Source: Burkholderia sp. PAMC 26561
GTDB lineage: Bacteria > Pseudomonadota > Gammaproteobacteria > Burkholderiales > Burkholderiaceae
Direction: 5' to 3'
NCBI RefSeq assembly: GCF_001557535.2
Contig: NZ_CP014307.1
Span: 186,001-250,000 of the forward strand
DNA length: 64,000 bases
The notes beneath the pieces were generated by a model. The model ran no database searches, had not been told where the DNA came from, and was given only the letters and a program-made list of their open reading frames with translations. Position numbers and translations under genes: made by a program. This document shows, one piece after another, positions 8,396 through 17,482 of the stretch. Each line of letters starts with the position of its first letter. Positions within the stretch are counted from its first letter, which is position 1.

Positions 8396-8860
8396 ATGAC
8401 AGAAGATGACCTCAGTTTTTTGCCCTTACGCGTGACGCGTGTTGGTGTCGGCGGCAAGCGAAGCTTCGATCCGGCGGACAAACGACGACTCGTCGAAGCC
8501 TGTCTGCGGCCCGGCGCCTCGTTATCGGGCCTTGCCCTGAAGGCTGGGGTGAACGCCAACCAGTTGCATAAATGGGTTCGCGCGCGTGAACAGCCGCAGT
8601 CCCTAACCTCCCACTACGGACCGGTTGCAGCGTCAGCTTTTATTCCTGTGGTCGCAATCGACGAGCCGACAGCAGTCATGGCATCCGCGCCCGCATCGCA
8701 CCGTGCCACCCGAGCGGAATCATCCTGCGTTTCGCCACGCTCAACCCGACTGGCACGGCTGTCTGCCCACCTGCCCAACGGCGTGAAGCTCGAGCTCGAA
8801 TGTTCAGCAGAGGACGTGGTAATCGTCAATGCGATGGTTGCCGCATTGGGAGCGCGTTGA
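8396..8860 (+). CDS. tnpA: IS66 accessory protein TnpA
   Basis: A 154-residue protein. The N-terminal half is an IS66 orf1-type helix-turn-helix (KRSFDPADKRRLVEACLRPGASLSGLALKAGVNANQLHKWV). The middle is low-complexity, and the C-terminus contains LSAHLPNGVKLELECS. It is thought to bind the element ends or assist TnpC. I take the ATG at 8396 rather than the upstream TTG at 8381, which lies inside the hairpin. Its stop overlaps the tnpB start by one base (TGATG). Confidence 0.9.
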   Translation: MTEDDLSFLPLRVTRVGVGGKRSFDPADKRRLVEACLRPGASLSGLALKAGVNANQLHKWVRAREQPQSLTSHYGPVAASAFIPVVAIDEPTAVMASAPASHRATRAESSCVSPRSTRLARLSAHLPNGVKLELECSAEDVVIVNAMVAALGAR

Positions 8861-9213
8861 TGTTTCGCTTCGAAGCAGACCTGACGGTCTTCCTGCATCG
8901 CGAACCGATCGACTTCCGGGCCGGCATCAATAGTCTCGTGACGCTTGTCGAGCAGTCCATGCAACTCGATCCGTTTGCACGCGCCGTGTTCGCCTTCCAC
9001 AACCGCAAACGCAACCGGGTCAAACTGCTGTTCTACGATCGCAACGGTTTCTGGATGATGTTGAGGCGCCTCGAAGAAGACCACTTCGTCTGGCCACGAC
9101 GGCAGCAGACCGTCGTCAAGCTGACGAGCGAGCAGTTGCACTGGCTCCTGGAGGGCATCGACATTGATGCTGTGCGCCGCCACCCGGTACGGTCGTACCA
9201 TCACGCCAGTTGA
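8860..9213 (+). CDS. tnpB: IS66 accessory protein TnpB
   Basis: A 117-residue protein of the IS66 Orf2/TnpB family. It begins MFRFEADLTVFLHREPIDFR and contains the diagnostic DFRAGINSLVTLVEQ and KRNRVKLLFYDRNGFWMMLRRLEEDHF segments. It is required together with TnpA and TnpC for transposition in characterised IS66 elements. The start codon overlaps the tnpA stop (TGATG), which indicates translational coupling. Confidence 0.93.
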   Translation: MFRFEADLTVFLHREPIDFRAGINSLVTLVEQSMQLDPFARAVFAFHNRKRNRVKLLFYDRNGFWMMLRRLEEDHFVWPRRQQTVVKLTSEQLHWLLEGIDIDAVRRHPVRSYHHAS

Positions 9214-9299
9214 GCGTTGCGCGTCACCTGTGAGCATCGGCCGGCCTGTTACAAATTACCGTAAACCCATCGCGCGTGCGACTTCGTTATCGTGGAGGC

Positions 9300-10877
9300 A
9301 TGAACGAAGACGACTTCTCCCGATTGCCACCAGCCGCCCAGGCCTATATCCGTGAACTCGAGACACGCAACCGGCAATTGGGCGAACGGATCACTCAGCT
9401 CGAAGAGCAGTTTCGGCTCGCGCAAAGCAAGCGCTTCGCCCCAAGCAGCGAGAAGCTCAAGGATCGCGTCTTCGACGAGGCCGAACAGATCACCGGCACC
9501 GAACCCGACGACATGGACGCCGACGCCACTGACGACGCGTTCGTGCTCCCCGACACGGGCCTGCCGGATCCGGCGGCACCCCCGAGAAGCAAACCGGGAC
9601 GTAAGCCTTTACCGGCGCACCTGCCACGCCAACGCATCGAATATGACCTGCCCGAGAACGCGAAGGTATGTCCGTGCTGCGCGCACGCACTGCACCGCAT
9701 GGGTGAAGAGCTTAGCGAACAGTTGCACATCGAAGTAAAGGCGTCGGTGCTCCAGCACGTGCGCTTCAAATATGCGTGTCGCCACTGCGAACGCCACGCC
9801 GAGCGCACTCCTGTGATCACCGCACCGATGCCGGCCCAGCCATTGCCGGGCAGCAATGCCAGTGCGGCGATGATCGCCACGGTCACCGCGGGCAAATACG
9901 TTGACGGAACACCGCTATACCGGATGGCCCATGCGCTGGCGCGCGCGGACATCGAAGTCGGACGCGCTACGCTGGCGAACTGGATCATTCGGCCTGCTGA
10001 GCTGCATTACAGCCGTTTGTACGAGGCGCTGCGCAAGACATTGCTGTCGCAACAGCTGATTCACGGCGACGAAACCACGGTGCAGGTGCTCAAGGAGCCG
10101 GGCAAAACCGCCCAGAGCACGTCGTATATGTGGGTGTACCGTAGCGCTGAAGACTGCTCCGAACCCGTCGTGCTGTTCGACTACCAGCCGGGGCGCGCTC
10201 AGCAATATCCCCAGGCGTTCCTCGCGGGCTACAAGGGCCTGCTGATGACCGATGGATACGCCGCCTGGCGCACGCTCGAAGGTCCGACCCACTTCGGCTG
10301 CCTCGCCCACGCGCGACGCACGTTTGTTGATGCCTTCAAGAGCATGAAGAAACCAGGCGGGCGTGCAGCAGATGCACTGGAATACTTTAAGGCGCTCTAC
10401 CAGGTCGAAACACTCGCAAAGGGAGATCTGCCCGAGGGCGAGACGCGCGTCGATTACACCTTCCGGCTGCGCCAGCAACACAGCGTGCCGCTGCTCGAAT
10501 CCTTCAGGAAATGGCTTGACGAACTGGCACCGCAGATCCTTCCTGAGAGCCTGCTGGGCAAGGCGATCTCCTATACACGCAATCAGTGGACGTACCTGAG
10601 CCGCTACGTGAACGATGGGCGTGCCCCAATCGATAACAACGTGATCGAGCGCGACATCAGGCCATTCTGTACCGGCAGATCCTCGTGGTTGTTCAGTGAC
10701 ACCGTTGCCGGTGCGAAGGCCAGCGCCATGATCTACAGCTTGATGCTCACGTGCCGAGCGTGCAACGTCGAACCTTATGCATATCTCGTACGGGTACTCA
10801 GCGAATTGCCGCAACGAGCATTAGACGCCGATGTTAGCGACCTGCTGCCGTTTAACTTCTCGAAGCCTACGCCTTGA
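9300..10877 (+). CDS. tnpC: IS66 transposase TnpC
   Basis: A 525-residue DDE transposase. Residues 10-45 form a coiled coil (leucine-rich, with [18 protein letters not shown]). A Cys/His zinc-binding region follows (CPCCAHALH and CRHCERH), then the catalytic core with HGDETTVQV (first Asp), LMTDGYAAW (second Asp) and [11 protein letters not shown] (Glu). The C-terminal tail is of IS66_C type. GGAGG at 9294-9298 supports the ATG at 9300 over the upstream GTG at 9276. No frameshift or stop interrupts it, so it should be functional. Confidence 0.95.
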   Translation: MNEDDFSRLPPAAQAYIRELETRNRQLGERITQLEEQFRLAQSKRFAPSSEKLKDRVFDEAEQITGTEPDDMDADATDDAFVLPDTGLPDPAAPPRSKPGRKPLPAHLPRQRIEYDLPENAKVCPCCAHALHRMGEELSEQLHIEVKASVLQHVRFKYACRHCERHAERTPVITAPMPAQPLPGSNASAAMIATVTAGKYVDGTPLYRMAHALARADIEVGRATLANWIIRPAELHYSRLYEALRKTLLSQQLIHGDETTVQVLKEPGKTAQSTSYMWVYRSAEDCSEPVVLFDYQPGRAQQYPQAFLAGYKGLLMTDGYAAWRTLEGPTHFGCLAHARRTFVDAFKSMKKPGGRAADALEYFKALYQVETLAKGDLPEGETRVDYTFRLRQQHSVPLLESFRKWLDELAPQILPESLLGKAISYTRNQWTYLSRYVNDGRAPIDNNVIERDIRPFCTGRSSWLFSDTVAGAKASAMIYSLMLTCRACNVEPYAYLVRVLSELPQRALDADVSDLLPFNFSKPTP

Positions 10878-10944
10878 CCGCGTAACAACGCTTGGTCCAA
10901 CCACCGTATTGACGCAACCGTTGCCATGTGGCCACGTTGGTCCC

Positions 10945-10966
10945 GTGTGCCAGATCGAGCGCTTAC
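10945..10966 (-). repeat. IS66 right terminal inverted repeat
   Basis: The reverse complement begins GTAAGCGCTCGATCTG and matches the left end at 19 of 22 positions. Confidence 0.93.
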
Positions 10967-10974
10967 CGATTACG
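10967..10974. repeat. Target-site duplication, right copy
   Basis: CGATTACG, identical to 8303-8310 and directly abutting the right end of the element. Confidence 0.95.
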
Positions 10975-11439
10975 CGAGTTCTCGCAAAAGAGCTAGGACC
11001 CAAGCAAATCCGCGTCAACGCCGTGAACCCGGGCGCAGTGAAGACAGAAGGCTTTAAATCGGCTGGCCTTGAGGGCGACTTCGAAGCAATGATGATCGCT
11101 GCAACGCCGCTTGGCCGCGCAGGACAACCCGGCGATGTCGCCACCATCGTCGCGTTCCTTTCCTCCGCCGATGCTGGTTGGATTACTGGTTCGCTTATCG
11201 ATGCTGCAGGCGGTTCGCGATAGGCCGATTCATCGCGGACCCGCCCGAAGTGAAAGGCGGGCCGCGCGAATAGAGCTGGCGACTGCCGTGCGTTGAATCG
11301 TAAGCGCTGTGCCAAAGGCGTGTCTTCGAACTGCCGAGGACGAACCCGCATTTGCGTCGTTAAATGAAAAACCCTACGAACAAATGCGGGCTGGTCTCAG
11401 CAGTTCTTTCTTGATCTCTCCAACATTCAAGGTTTTAAA

Positions 11440-12189
11440 ATGCCCACTCTCTCTGGCAAGGTTGCCGTTATTAGCGGCGGAACGTCCGGTATCGGTTTGG
11501 CTATCGCACAAAGGTTCGTCGCCGAGGGTGCTCATGTCTTTCTTTTCGGTCGCCGGCAATCCGAAGTTAATCAGGCCGCCGAGCTGCTCGGGCCAAACGC
11601 GACGGCTTTGCAAGCTGATGTCACAAAGTTCGCTGATATTGATCAGGTAGCCGCGACCATAAAGGCGAAGAAGGGTGTAATCGACATCATCGTGTCCAAC
11701 GCGGGTTTGACGGAGGAGGCTTCGATTGAAACTCTCACGCCTGCTCACTTCGACAAAACGTTCAACCTTAACGCCCGCGCCCCGGTATTCCTGGTCCAGA
11801 AGCTTCTGCCGCTGATGACACGGGGTGGCTCGATCGTCTTGGTTTCGTCGGCGATGCACCTCAAAGGCTTTCCGGGCCACACCGCGTACGCGGCCACCAA
11901 GGCGGCGTTGCGCTCCTATGCCCGCACTTGGGCTGCGGAATTCAAGGACCGCGGCATTCGCGTCAATACCCTCAGTCCAGGCGTGATCGATACCCCAATT
12001 CTCGACTCGCAGGCACCCACGCCCGAAGCGCGCGAGGCTTTGGTGAACATGTACCTCGGAATGATTCCGCTCGGCAGGCTCGGCCGCGCCGAGGAGATGG
12101 CCAACGCAGCACTGTTTTTGGCGTCTGACCAGAGTTCTTACATGACCGGCTCAGATTTGATGGGTGACGGGGGCGCCGGCCAAGTCTAG
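11440..12189 (+). CDS. SDR-family oxidoreductase
   Basis: A 249-residue classical short-chain dehydrogenase. It has VAVISGGTSGIGLAIAQRF (cofactor-binding glycine motif, residues 7-25), an IVSNAG motif replacing the usual NNAG, VSSAM (catalytic Ser), YAATKAALRSYA (Tyr/Lys) and the C-terminal GSDLMGDGGAGQV. Substrate is unknown. It is only distantly related to the two broken SDRs upstream but lies in the same direction behind them. It is the only intact SDR of the three. Confidence 0.9.
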   Translation: MPTLSGKVAVISGGTSGIGLAIAQRFVAEGAHVFLFGRRQSEVNQAAELLGPNATALQADVTKFADIDQVAATIKAKKGVIDIIVSNAGLTEEASIETLTPAHFDKTFNLNARAPVFLVQKLLPLMTRGGSIVLVSSAMHLKGFPGHTAYAATKAALRSYARTWAAEFKDRGIRVNTLSPGVIDTPILDSQAPTPEAREALVNMYLGMIPLGRLGRAEEMANAALFLASDQSSYMTGSDLMGDGGAGQV

Positions 12190-13283
12190 GAAGGCTTGGG
12201 TTAATCGCGATCCCGTTTCGATTTGACAGGCGGCGGTACGGAGGGAATTGCAGGCAGCATGGATTCGCACAAGTAACTGCACCCTGCCCCTTCCGCTCGG
12301 CTGATAGCCGGAAAGTTGCTCGATGGGCGACACGCGAGGGCTAGTACTCAGTGGCGCTCACCCGTCAATATGCCACCGCTAATTTCCCGTGCTATGACGA
12401 TTCAAAGCTAGTGACGCAGGCTAAATTTGTTGCTTGCCAATCAATTCCATAACTGAAGCTTTAAATAGGACAAGTTTGTAGGCCCTCCTTTGGTTGCTGT
12501 GGTAACTCTGCCCAATGTCGTCGAGGCCATGTCGATCGTCAATTTTCTCCGCAGTGGAGAGATTCTTGCCTCGGGGTTCCTTGTGGCACAGGGCACGACC
12601 ACACGACTGGTGGCGAACTTGCGATATTCAATATCGCTGTATATACAACCTGTGCTGTATGTTTGAACAGTATGCCAGGGGGCAAAATTGGACCTTTTGG
12701 TCACGCTATACACAAACGAGTCAGTCGAACGCTCGAATGGCTGCGTCGGCATGTCGGTGACGCAGCCATTGGTCATGCTGTCAAACGATGCGCTAAACCG
12801 GGCAAGCCCTATCTCTGCGCCGTTTGTAGGCACTGAGAATCAAAACGCCTAAATTTTCGATTCCACGCTGAGAAGCGCCAAGTCCGGTGGCCGAAAATTC
12901 TCCAGCTACCATCCGAAGCATTCTTACCGTGCGGACGTCAGCACCTCGCACGACAGTCGGGGGTCCACGCTAGCGGTTATCGCCAAACGTTATGCTTCCG
13001 CCGATTCCACCGCCCGGCACCGCCGCCCTCTTTGTGATTTATGAACCGCTGTGTCATGTGATTCACAGACTCAACATGCTTTCATTGGAGTTCGGACTCT
13101 GTTCGATGCAGCAGCTAGCCAATTGGTTCGCAAAACTGATGCAAAGTTGCCCAAAATACTTATGCAAAATATCATCCTCAGGGGGAGTTGCGTCTGCACA
13201 CAGTAAATAGGCCAACGCTCACTGCCTCATGTAGCATCAACAAAGGCCAAATCTAACCTCACGCCGTCCCGGCACTTCGGACT
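12190..13283. other. Gene-poor 1.1-kb region
   Basis: No gene here is convincing. Open frames exist on both strands (minus 12441-12833; plus 12992-13210). A plus-strand frame from about 12481 to a TGA at 12664 reads PNVVEAMSIVNFLRSGEILA and onward with a protein-like composition, but I recognise no family and see no start with a ribosome-binding site. Base composition is more AT-rich than around it. It may be decayed accessory DNA. Confidence 0.45.
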
Positions 13284-14735
13284 TTGCCTTCCAAACCACT
13301 CATGATTGCTTCTTTCGACTGGTCCTCGATTCAGACAGGTGCAGCGCAAGCACTGCACGATTCGGTGATCGAGATAAGCGGTTGGATGACGCCGCTCGAT
13401 CGATCGGCACTCAAGGTCGATTATTTCCTGCTGAGCGTCGACGAACCCTGTTGTGGCGGCTGTCTCCAGGCGAATCCGCTGTCGTGTATCGAAGTGTTCG
13501 CTACACAGCCCTTTACAGTGACAGGTGACATGCTTCGTTTGCGTGGCCGCTTGCAGCCGCTGTTTGAAGACCCCGCGGGCTGGATTTACCGGTTGGTCGA
13601 TGCATTTGATCTTCGCCCTGCTTCCCCTCCTTCCCACCAATCCATTGGCCGGCGCGCGTTCCTTGCGTCGAGCGCCGCGCTCGGCCTCGCCGCCTGCGTA
13701 CCTGGACGTTTCGCGGGGTATCGGGACGACGCCAGCGAAGCGCCGCAGTGGCAGCCGTCGACCACGTCGCCCACCATCGACATGCATAGCCACGCCGGGC
13801 GTGTGATCGTGTCGCGGGACCCGTTGGTCGGCGCGAATCGCCCATTCGTGCCGCTGTCCGAACCCATGAGGGCCGGCGGAATGAATGTGATCTGCCTCGC
13901 GATAGTGACGGACACGACAGTGACTCACGTGTCCAGCGACCGCAAGCGTTTCGAAGCGTGGAGAACGCCGCAGCCCGGCGAGTTGTACGCGCTGGGAAAA
14001 ACAGAATTCGCCCGAGCACACGCGCTTGTCGCGCGCGAAAAGATGCGGGTCGTGACGACCGCAGCGTCACTTCAGGCGCAGGCGTTCTCCGGACCATGCG
14101 CGATCATCGCCGCAGAGGGCGGCGATTTCCTGGAAGGAAATATCAACGCGCTCGATGAAGCTTTCACCCAGCATCAACTGCGCCATTTGCAGCTCACGCA
14201 CTACCGCGTGAACGAGCTTGGGGACATTCAAACCGAGCCGCCCGTCCACGGTGGTCTCACGGATTTCGGTGCCGACGTTATCCGCCGATGCAACCGCCTG
14301 GGCATCGTGGTCGATGTCGCCCACGGCACATATGCGCTCGTCAAACGGGCTGCGTCCACATCGACCAAGCCGCTGGTCTTGTCCCATACGGCACTTTCCA
14401 CGCATCCGGGCGCCCGCTCCCGCCTGATTTCGCCTGATCACGCGCGCGCGATTGCCGACACGGGCGGTGTGATCGGCGTTTGGCCAAGCTCCGGCACGTT
14501 CAGCGATATCCACGCGATGGCCGAAGGCGTCAAGCGCATGGCCGATGTTGTCGGAGTCGAACATGTGGGGCTCGGCTCGGATATGCTGGGATTCATATCG
14601 CCGCCGGTATTTCGCAGCTACGAGCAGTTGCCATCGCTTGCGAGCGCCCTGTTGTCTGCGGGCTTCACGCAAAACGATGTGACCCAGATACTGGGTGCGA
14701 ATTATCTGCGCGTGTTCACGGAGTCGGTGGGCTAA
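13284..14735 (+). CDS. Peptidase M19 (membrane dipeptidase) with an extra N-terminal domain and an internal export signal
   Basis: A 483-residue protein. Residues about 150-483 are a renal-dipeptidase/M19 metallopeptidase. The metal-site pieces visible are DMHSH (H168, H170), AAEGG (bridging E278), VVDVAHG (H347) and VLSHTALS (H368), with GLGSDMLGF near the end. Residues 1-110 form a separate domain (ISGWMTPLD and FLLSVDEPCCGGC) resembling DUF3299-like proteins. Between them lies GRRAFLASSAALGLAAC (R123-R124, C138), a Tat-type lipoprotein signal by itself. Either two genes have fused, or the true start is internal and the domain upstream is a remnant. It should hydrolyse dipeptides or related amides outside the cytoplasm. 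Confidence 0.8.
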   Translation: MPSKPLMIASFDWSSIQTGAAQALHDSVIEISGWMTPLDRSALKVDYFLLSVDEPCCGGCLQANPLSCIEVFATQPFTVTGDMLRLRGRLQPLFEDPAGWIYRLVDAFDLRPASPPSHQSIGRRAFLASSAALGLAACVPGRFAGYRDDASEAPQWQPSTTSPTIDMHSHAGRVIVSRDPLVGANRPFVPLSEPMRAGGMNVICLAIVTDTTVTHVSSDRKRFEAWRTPQPGELYALGKTEFARAHALVAREKMRVVTTAASLQAQAFSGPCAIIAAEGGDFLEGNINALDEAFTQHQLRHLQLTHYRVNELGDIQTEPPVHGGLTDFGADVIRRCNRLGIVVDVAHGTYALVKRAASTSTKPLVLSHTALSTHPGARSRLISPDHARAIADTGGVIGVWPSSGTFSDIHAMAEGVKRMADVVGVEHVGLGSDMLGFISPPVFRSYEQLPSLASALLSAGFTQNDVTQILGANYLRVFTESVG

Positions 14736-14772
14736 AGCTCAATGAATCGCTTATCTGCTTACGGGAGTGACT

Positions 14773-15033
14773 ATGGACGATGTTTTTACGCCGGCGGATG
14801 CAATGCGCGCCGATTATTTCTACGAATTTCATGAGGTCGGCAACACAGACCCTTCGACGCCTCTCGCCCAGGTTACAAAGCGGGTTCCCATACCGCACCT
14901 GGACACTGGCACGATCGTGGTATTGGGGGTGAATGGAGGCAGCGGACGATACATTGTCGAACGAGTGGAGCTGGACTTGTGGAGCGGCGACGACAGCTCG
15001 GTGTATTTCGAGGTGTACGTCACGCAGGGATAA
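14773..15033 (+). CDS. Hypothetical protein (86 residues)
   Basis: A small acidic protein preceded by GGGAG at 14763-14767, 37 bp after the M19 stop, so probably cotranscribed with it. I recognise no family. Visible features are an acidic aromatic N-terminus (ADYFYEFHEVG) and two predicted beta stretches (TGTIVVLGVNGG and SVYFEVYVTQG). No signal peptide or membrane segment is present. A GTG at 14767 is an alternative start but overlaps the ribosome-binding site. Confidence 0.55.
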   Translation: MDDVFTPADAMRADYFYEFHEVGNTDPSTPLAQVTKRVPIPHLDTGTIVVLGVNGGSGRYIVERVELDLWSGDDSSVYFEVYVTQG

Positions 15034-15402
15034 GGTCGGGGACGCAAACAGCCAGGGCGCCAACGTCCCAGGCGCATACTCAAGTTCACTGAGGCGCGCA
15101 AACGATAAACAGATCGGCGTCTGTTCGCTGCAAATTCCACCGGCGACGGTGACGTGTTCAGCTATCGTCCAGCCATGTATTGGGACCATTCCAGAGATAA
15201 TAAGGACATCGCAGCATTGATTTGGCAGACTCACCGAACCCCGATAAGCGCGAAAAGATGCGGCACACTAATTGCCCCTAGAGCAGTGCAGCCATTGCAT
15301 CATGCTTTTCATTCGCCAGGCCCTTCTGATTGGATATCTATCTGGTTCGCGCAAGGGTGCAGCGCATCACGTACAACCAAACTTTCTTCGTGGGAATCAA
15401 TT
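15034..15402. other. Intergenic region without a recognisable gene
   Basis: 369 bp between two small hypothetical genes. A plus-strand frame is open from 15154 through the next gene, but its first 80 codons have an unusual composition and no homology I recognise. I start that gene at the TTG at 15403. Confidence 0.4.
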
Positions 15403-15639
15403 TTGAACAAGCAGATTTTATCGGCAAGTGAAATCCAGCAGGCGATCAACCAAGACCTCGAAAAGGCCGGACTGGGCTCTTCCTATCGGGTTGGAGTTCC
15501 GGTTCGTCTATCGCCGGGTACACCGGATGGACATAATTGGCATTTCATGGATCTGCTGAGTGGCGACAGCAAGAGCATGGATACTGTCACAGGCATTCTT
15601 TCGGACGCGCGGAATCGTTATGCATTGCCGGAAGAGTGA
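15403..15639 (+). CDS. Hypothetical protein (78 residues)
   Basis: A small soluble protein read from a TTG codon. It starts NKQILSASEIQQAINQDLEKAG, a helical segment, and continues with YRVGVPVRLSPGTPDGHNW and a helical end (TVTGILSDARNRYALPEE). I do not recognise the family. The frame extends upstream to 15154 without a better start or ribosome-binding site, so the N-terminus is uncertain. Confidence 0.45.
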   Translation: MNKQILSASEIQQAINQDLEKAGLGSSYRVGVPVRLSPGTPDGHNWHFMDLLSGDSKSMDTVTGILSDARNRYALPEE

Positions 15640-15758
15640 AGCACTGCGGGGCAAGTTGCACGCCCTACCCACGTAAAAATCAGTAGTCGCACCGAATGCA
15701 CGCACGAGGACCAGAACAGTTCAAAGGTGGGCGCGTTTCAACCTGAGGTGAAGCTGTC

Positions 15759-16193
15759 ATGACTACGCTCGAAGCGAACACGCCGCTTCCCAAACTGCTC
15801 GGCTACGGCGGCGCGATCCCATTTATCGGGCTAGCACTGCTTGTGCACATGCTCGCCAACCATCAAGACGTAATGAGGCATGCGCTGTTGGGCTATGGCG
15901 CATGCATCGTGTCGTTCGTGGGCGCCGTTCACTGGGGCATATGGCTCGCAACAAATGGCAAGCGCGCGGCTGGCATTTTATGGAGCGTTGTTCCCTCGAT
16001 CGCCGCCTGGGTCGTCCTTAGCGTCAACGATCAACTGTCTTGCCTCGCGATGGCGGCAGTACTTGTATCCTGCCTGATTGCAGATTTTCGTTTCCGCCAG
16101 CTTGGCGACCTTCCGCAATGGTACGTGCGAATGCGGATTACACTGACTACCGTGGGCGCGCTTTCGTTGATAGCAGGAACCTTTGGCGCGTAA
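15759..16193 (+). CDS. DUF3429 integral membrane protein
   Basis: A 144-residue protein with four to five hydrophobic segments (about 14-32, 40-65, 70-90, 93-110, 122-142). It has the DUF3429 features LLGYGGAIPFIGLAL near the start and GAVHWGIWLA in the second segment. The family sits in the inner membrane of many Proteobacteria with no proven function. AGGTGAAGCTGTC precedes the ATG. The gene lies alone, followed 88 bp later by the DUF427 gene. Confidence 0.85.
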   Translation: MTTLEANTPLPKLLGYGGAIPFIGLALLVHMLANHQDVMRHALLGYGACIVSFVGAVHWGIWLATNGKRAAGILWSVVPSIAAWVVLSVNDQLSCLAMAAVLVSCLIADFRFRQLGDLPQWYVRMRITLTTVGALSLIAGTFGA

Positions 16194-16281
16194 CCCTTGA
16201 AAAACTGATCGGGTGGCCGCCGCCGTCCCTTACTCGTGTTCGGCTTCGAAACCCATTAACCTGAACCATCGAGAAAAGCTC

Positions 16282-16572
16282 ATGAAACGCGCAACCTGGA
16301 ACGGAACGGTAATCGCATCGGCCGCCGATGACGAGATCAAGATGGTGGAAGGCAATCTGTACTTCCCACCCCACGCGCTGAAACTGGATCATCTGAAGCC
16401 GAGCGAGAAGGTCTCGACGTGCGGATGGAAGGGCGAAGCACATTATTACGACGTAGTCGTAGACGGCCAGACGAATGCGGACGCGGCGTGGTACTACGCA
16501 ACCCCTCTCGACGCCGCACGCGAGATCGCCGGACACGTCGCATTTTGGCGCGGCGTCCGTATCGAGGACTAG
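16282..16572 (+). CDS. DUF427 domain protein
   Basis: A 96-residue protein with the DUF427 fold. It contains ATWNGTVIASA, a strand region ending YFPPHALK, and the diagnostic STCGWKGEAHYYDVVVDG, followed by AAWYYATPLDAAREIAGHVAF. The family is a small beta-rich domain widespread in bacteria, with no established reaction. The ATG at 16282 is preceded by GAGAAAAG. Confidence 0.88.
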   Translation: MKRATWNGTVIASAADDEIKMVEGNLYFPPHALKLDHLKPSEKVSTCGWKGEAHYYDVVVDGQTNADAAWYYATPLDAAREIAGHVAFWRGVRIED

Positions 16573-16741
16573 CATCTTCTCAAGTGACTTGGCTCAATGC
16601 TCGATCAGGGCGATGCAACTCCTGCGCGCGCGGGTTGATGAAAATACCAGTGTGATGCCGGTTCAGGTCGCTCAGGAGCCCTGAGTCATCATCTAGACGG
16701 TTCTTGAGTTAACCCTCACACCTTTACATACGGAACAACCT

Positions 16742-17401
16742 ATGACCGACCAGTCCGATCGAACGCAAACATCTGCTAACCACGCGCCCCGCCTCTTACA
16801 CGTGATAGGGTCGCCAAGGGAGTTGCGTTCTGCTTCGCGCGAAGTCGCGGATTCATTCATCACCGCATGGCTCGCGGCAAATAGCAACGGTACAGTCGAT
16901 ACCCTCGACGTGTGGAGCACTGAACTTCCCGAATTCGACGGCTATGCTTTGGGCGCTAAATATGCCGGGTTGGAAGGCCGGGAGCGGACAAGCCAGGAGG
17001 TCGAGGTATGGGAAGCGATAACCGCATTGGCAGACCGATTTCGTAACGCGCAGTTGATCGTGTTCAGCGTTCCTATGTGGAACTTCGGAATCCCGTACAG
17101 GCTGAAACACCTGATAGACGTCGTGAGCCAGAAAGACCTTCTGTTCACTTTTGACGAGCGTGGATTACAGGGGCTTTTGACTGGCGTCAAAGGCGTAACG
17201 ATCTCAGCGCGCGGCGCCGAGCTGGGCGCATTCGCTGAACATCAGGGCGCCTATATGTCCACGTGGTACGAGATGGTGGGGATAACGGAGCACCACGACA
17301 TCGTCGTAGAGAAGACTTTATACGGCTCCGAGGTCGACTCGAAGTCGCGAGCAGCCGGGCGCGATGCGGCGCTGGGTTTGGCACAAAGGCTGAAGGTTTG
17401 A
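16742..17401 (+). CDS. FMN-dependent NAD(P)H quinone/azo oxidoreductase (AzoR-like)
   Basis: A 219-residue flavodoxin-fold enzyme. LLHVIGSPRELRSASREVADSF forms the phosphate loop, and VFSVPMWNFGIPYRLKHLIDVV is the hallmark of AzoR-type reductases. The C-terminal part includes GVTISARGAEL. It is expected to use NAD(P)H to reduce quinones or azo compounds by two electrons, in the cytoplasm. It is convergent with benD, 81 bp away, and probably not part of that operon. Confidence 0.88.
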   Translation: MTDQSDRTQTSANHAPRLLHVIGSPRELRSASREVADSFITAWLAANSNGTVDTLDVWSTELPEFDGYALGAKYAGLEGRERTSQEVEVWEAITALADRFRNAQLIVFSVPMWNFGIPYRLKHLIDVVSQKDLLFTFDERGLQGLLTGVKGVTISARGAELGAFAEHQGAYMSTWYEMVGITEHHDIVVEKTLYGSEVDSKSRAAGRDAALGLAQRLKV

Positions 17402-17482
17402 AGGGGATGCATCTGAAAGTCCCGTTGCGTGCCCGTGAACCTGAGAAGCTCGATAAAAATGATTGCCACATAGTTGCGATGA

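Larger units (their letters stand above)
8311..10966 (+). mobile_element. Complete IS66-family insertion sequence (2,656 bp)
   Basis: The element is bounded by 22-bp inverted repeats matching at 19 positions and by a perfect 8-bp direct repeat. It carries the three-gene tnpA-tnpB-tnpC set of IS66, all intact and in one direction. The ends begin with GTAAGCGC, typical of the family. Intact ends, genes and duplication indicate recent insertion and probable activity. Confidence 0.96.
7804..11223 (+). pseudogene. Short-chain dehydrogenase/reductase split by an IS66-family insertion
   Basis: The coding sequence runs 7804-8310 and resumes at 10975-11223. Joining these, with one copy of the 8-bp target removed, gives an uninterrupted 251-residue SDR. 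It has VAIVTGSSKGIGAAIAKE (NAD(P) binding), DILVNNAGIYSF, the NIGSV serine segment and YSGTKGAVNSIT (catalytic Tyr/Lys). The insertion falls right after NSIT, and [20 protein letters not shown] follows on the far side. It ends [15 protein letters not shown]. As it stands the 5' part reads into the IS and stops at 8349, so the C-terminal third is missing and the enzyme is presumably dead. Precise loss of the IS and one repeat would restore it. Confidence 0.93.

Noticed and set aside
11236..11270. GC-rich inverted repeat after the split SDR (CCCGCC / GGCGGG)
   Set aside because: No T-tract follows on either strand, so I do not call it a terminator.
12441..12833. Minus-strand open frame of 130 codons in the gene-poor region
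   Set aside because: No recognisable domain or ribosome-binding site; a plus-strand frame in the same place looks equally protein-like.
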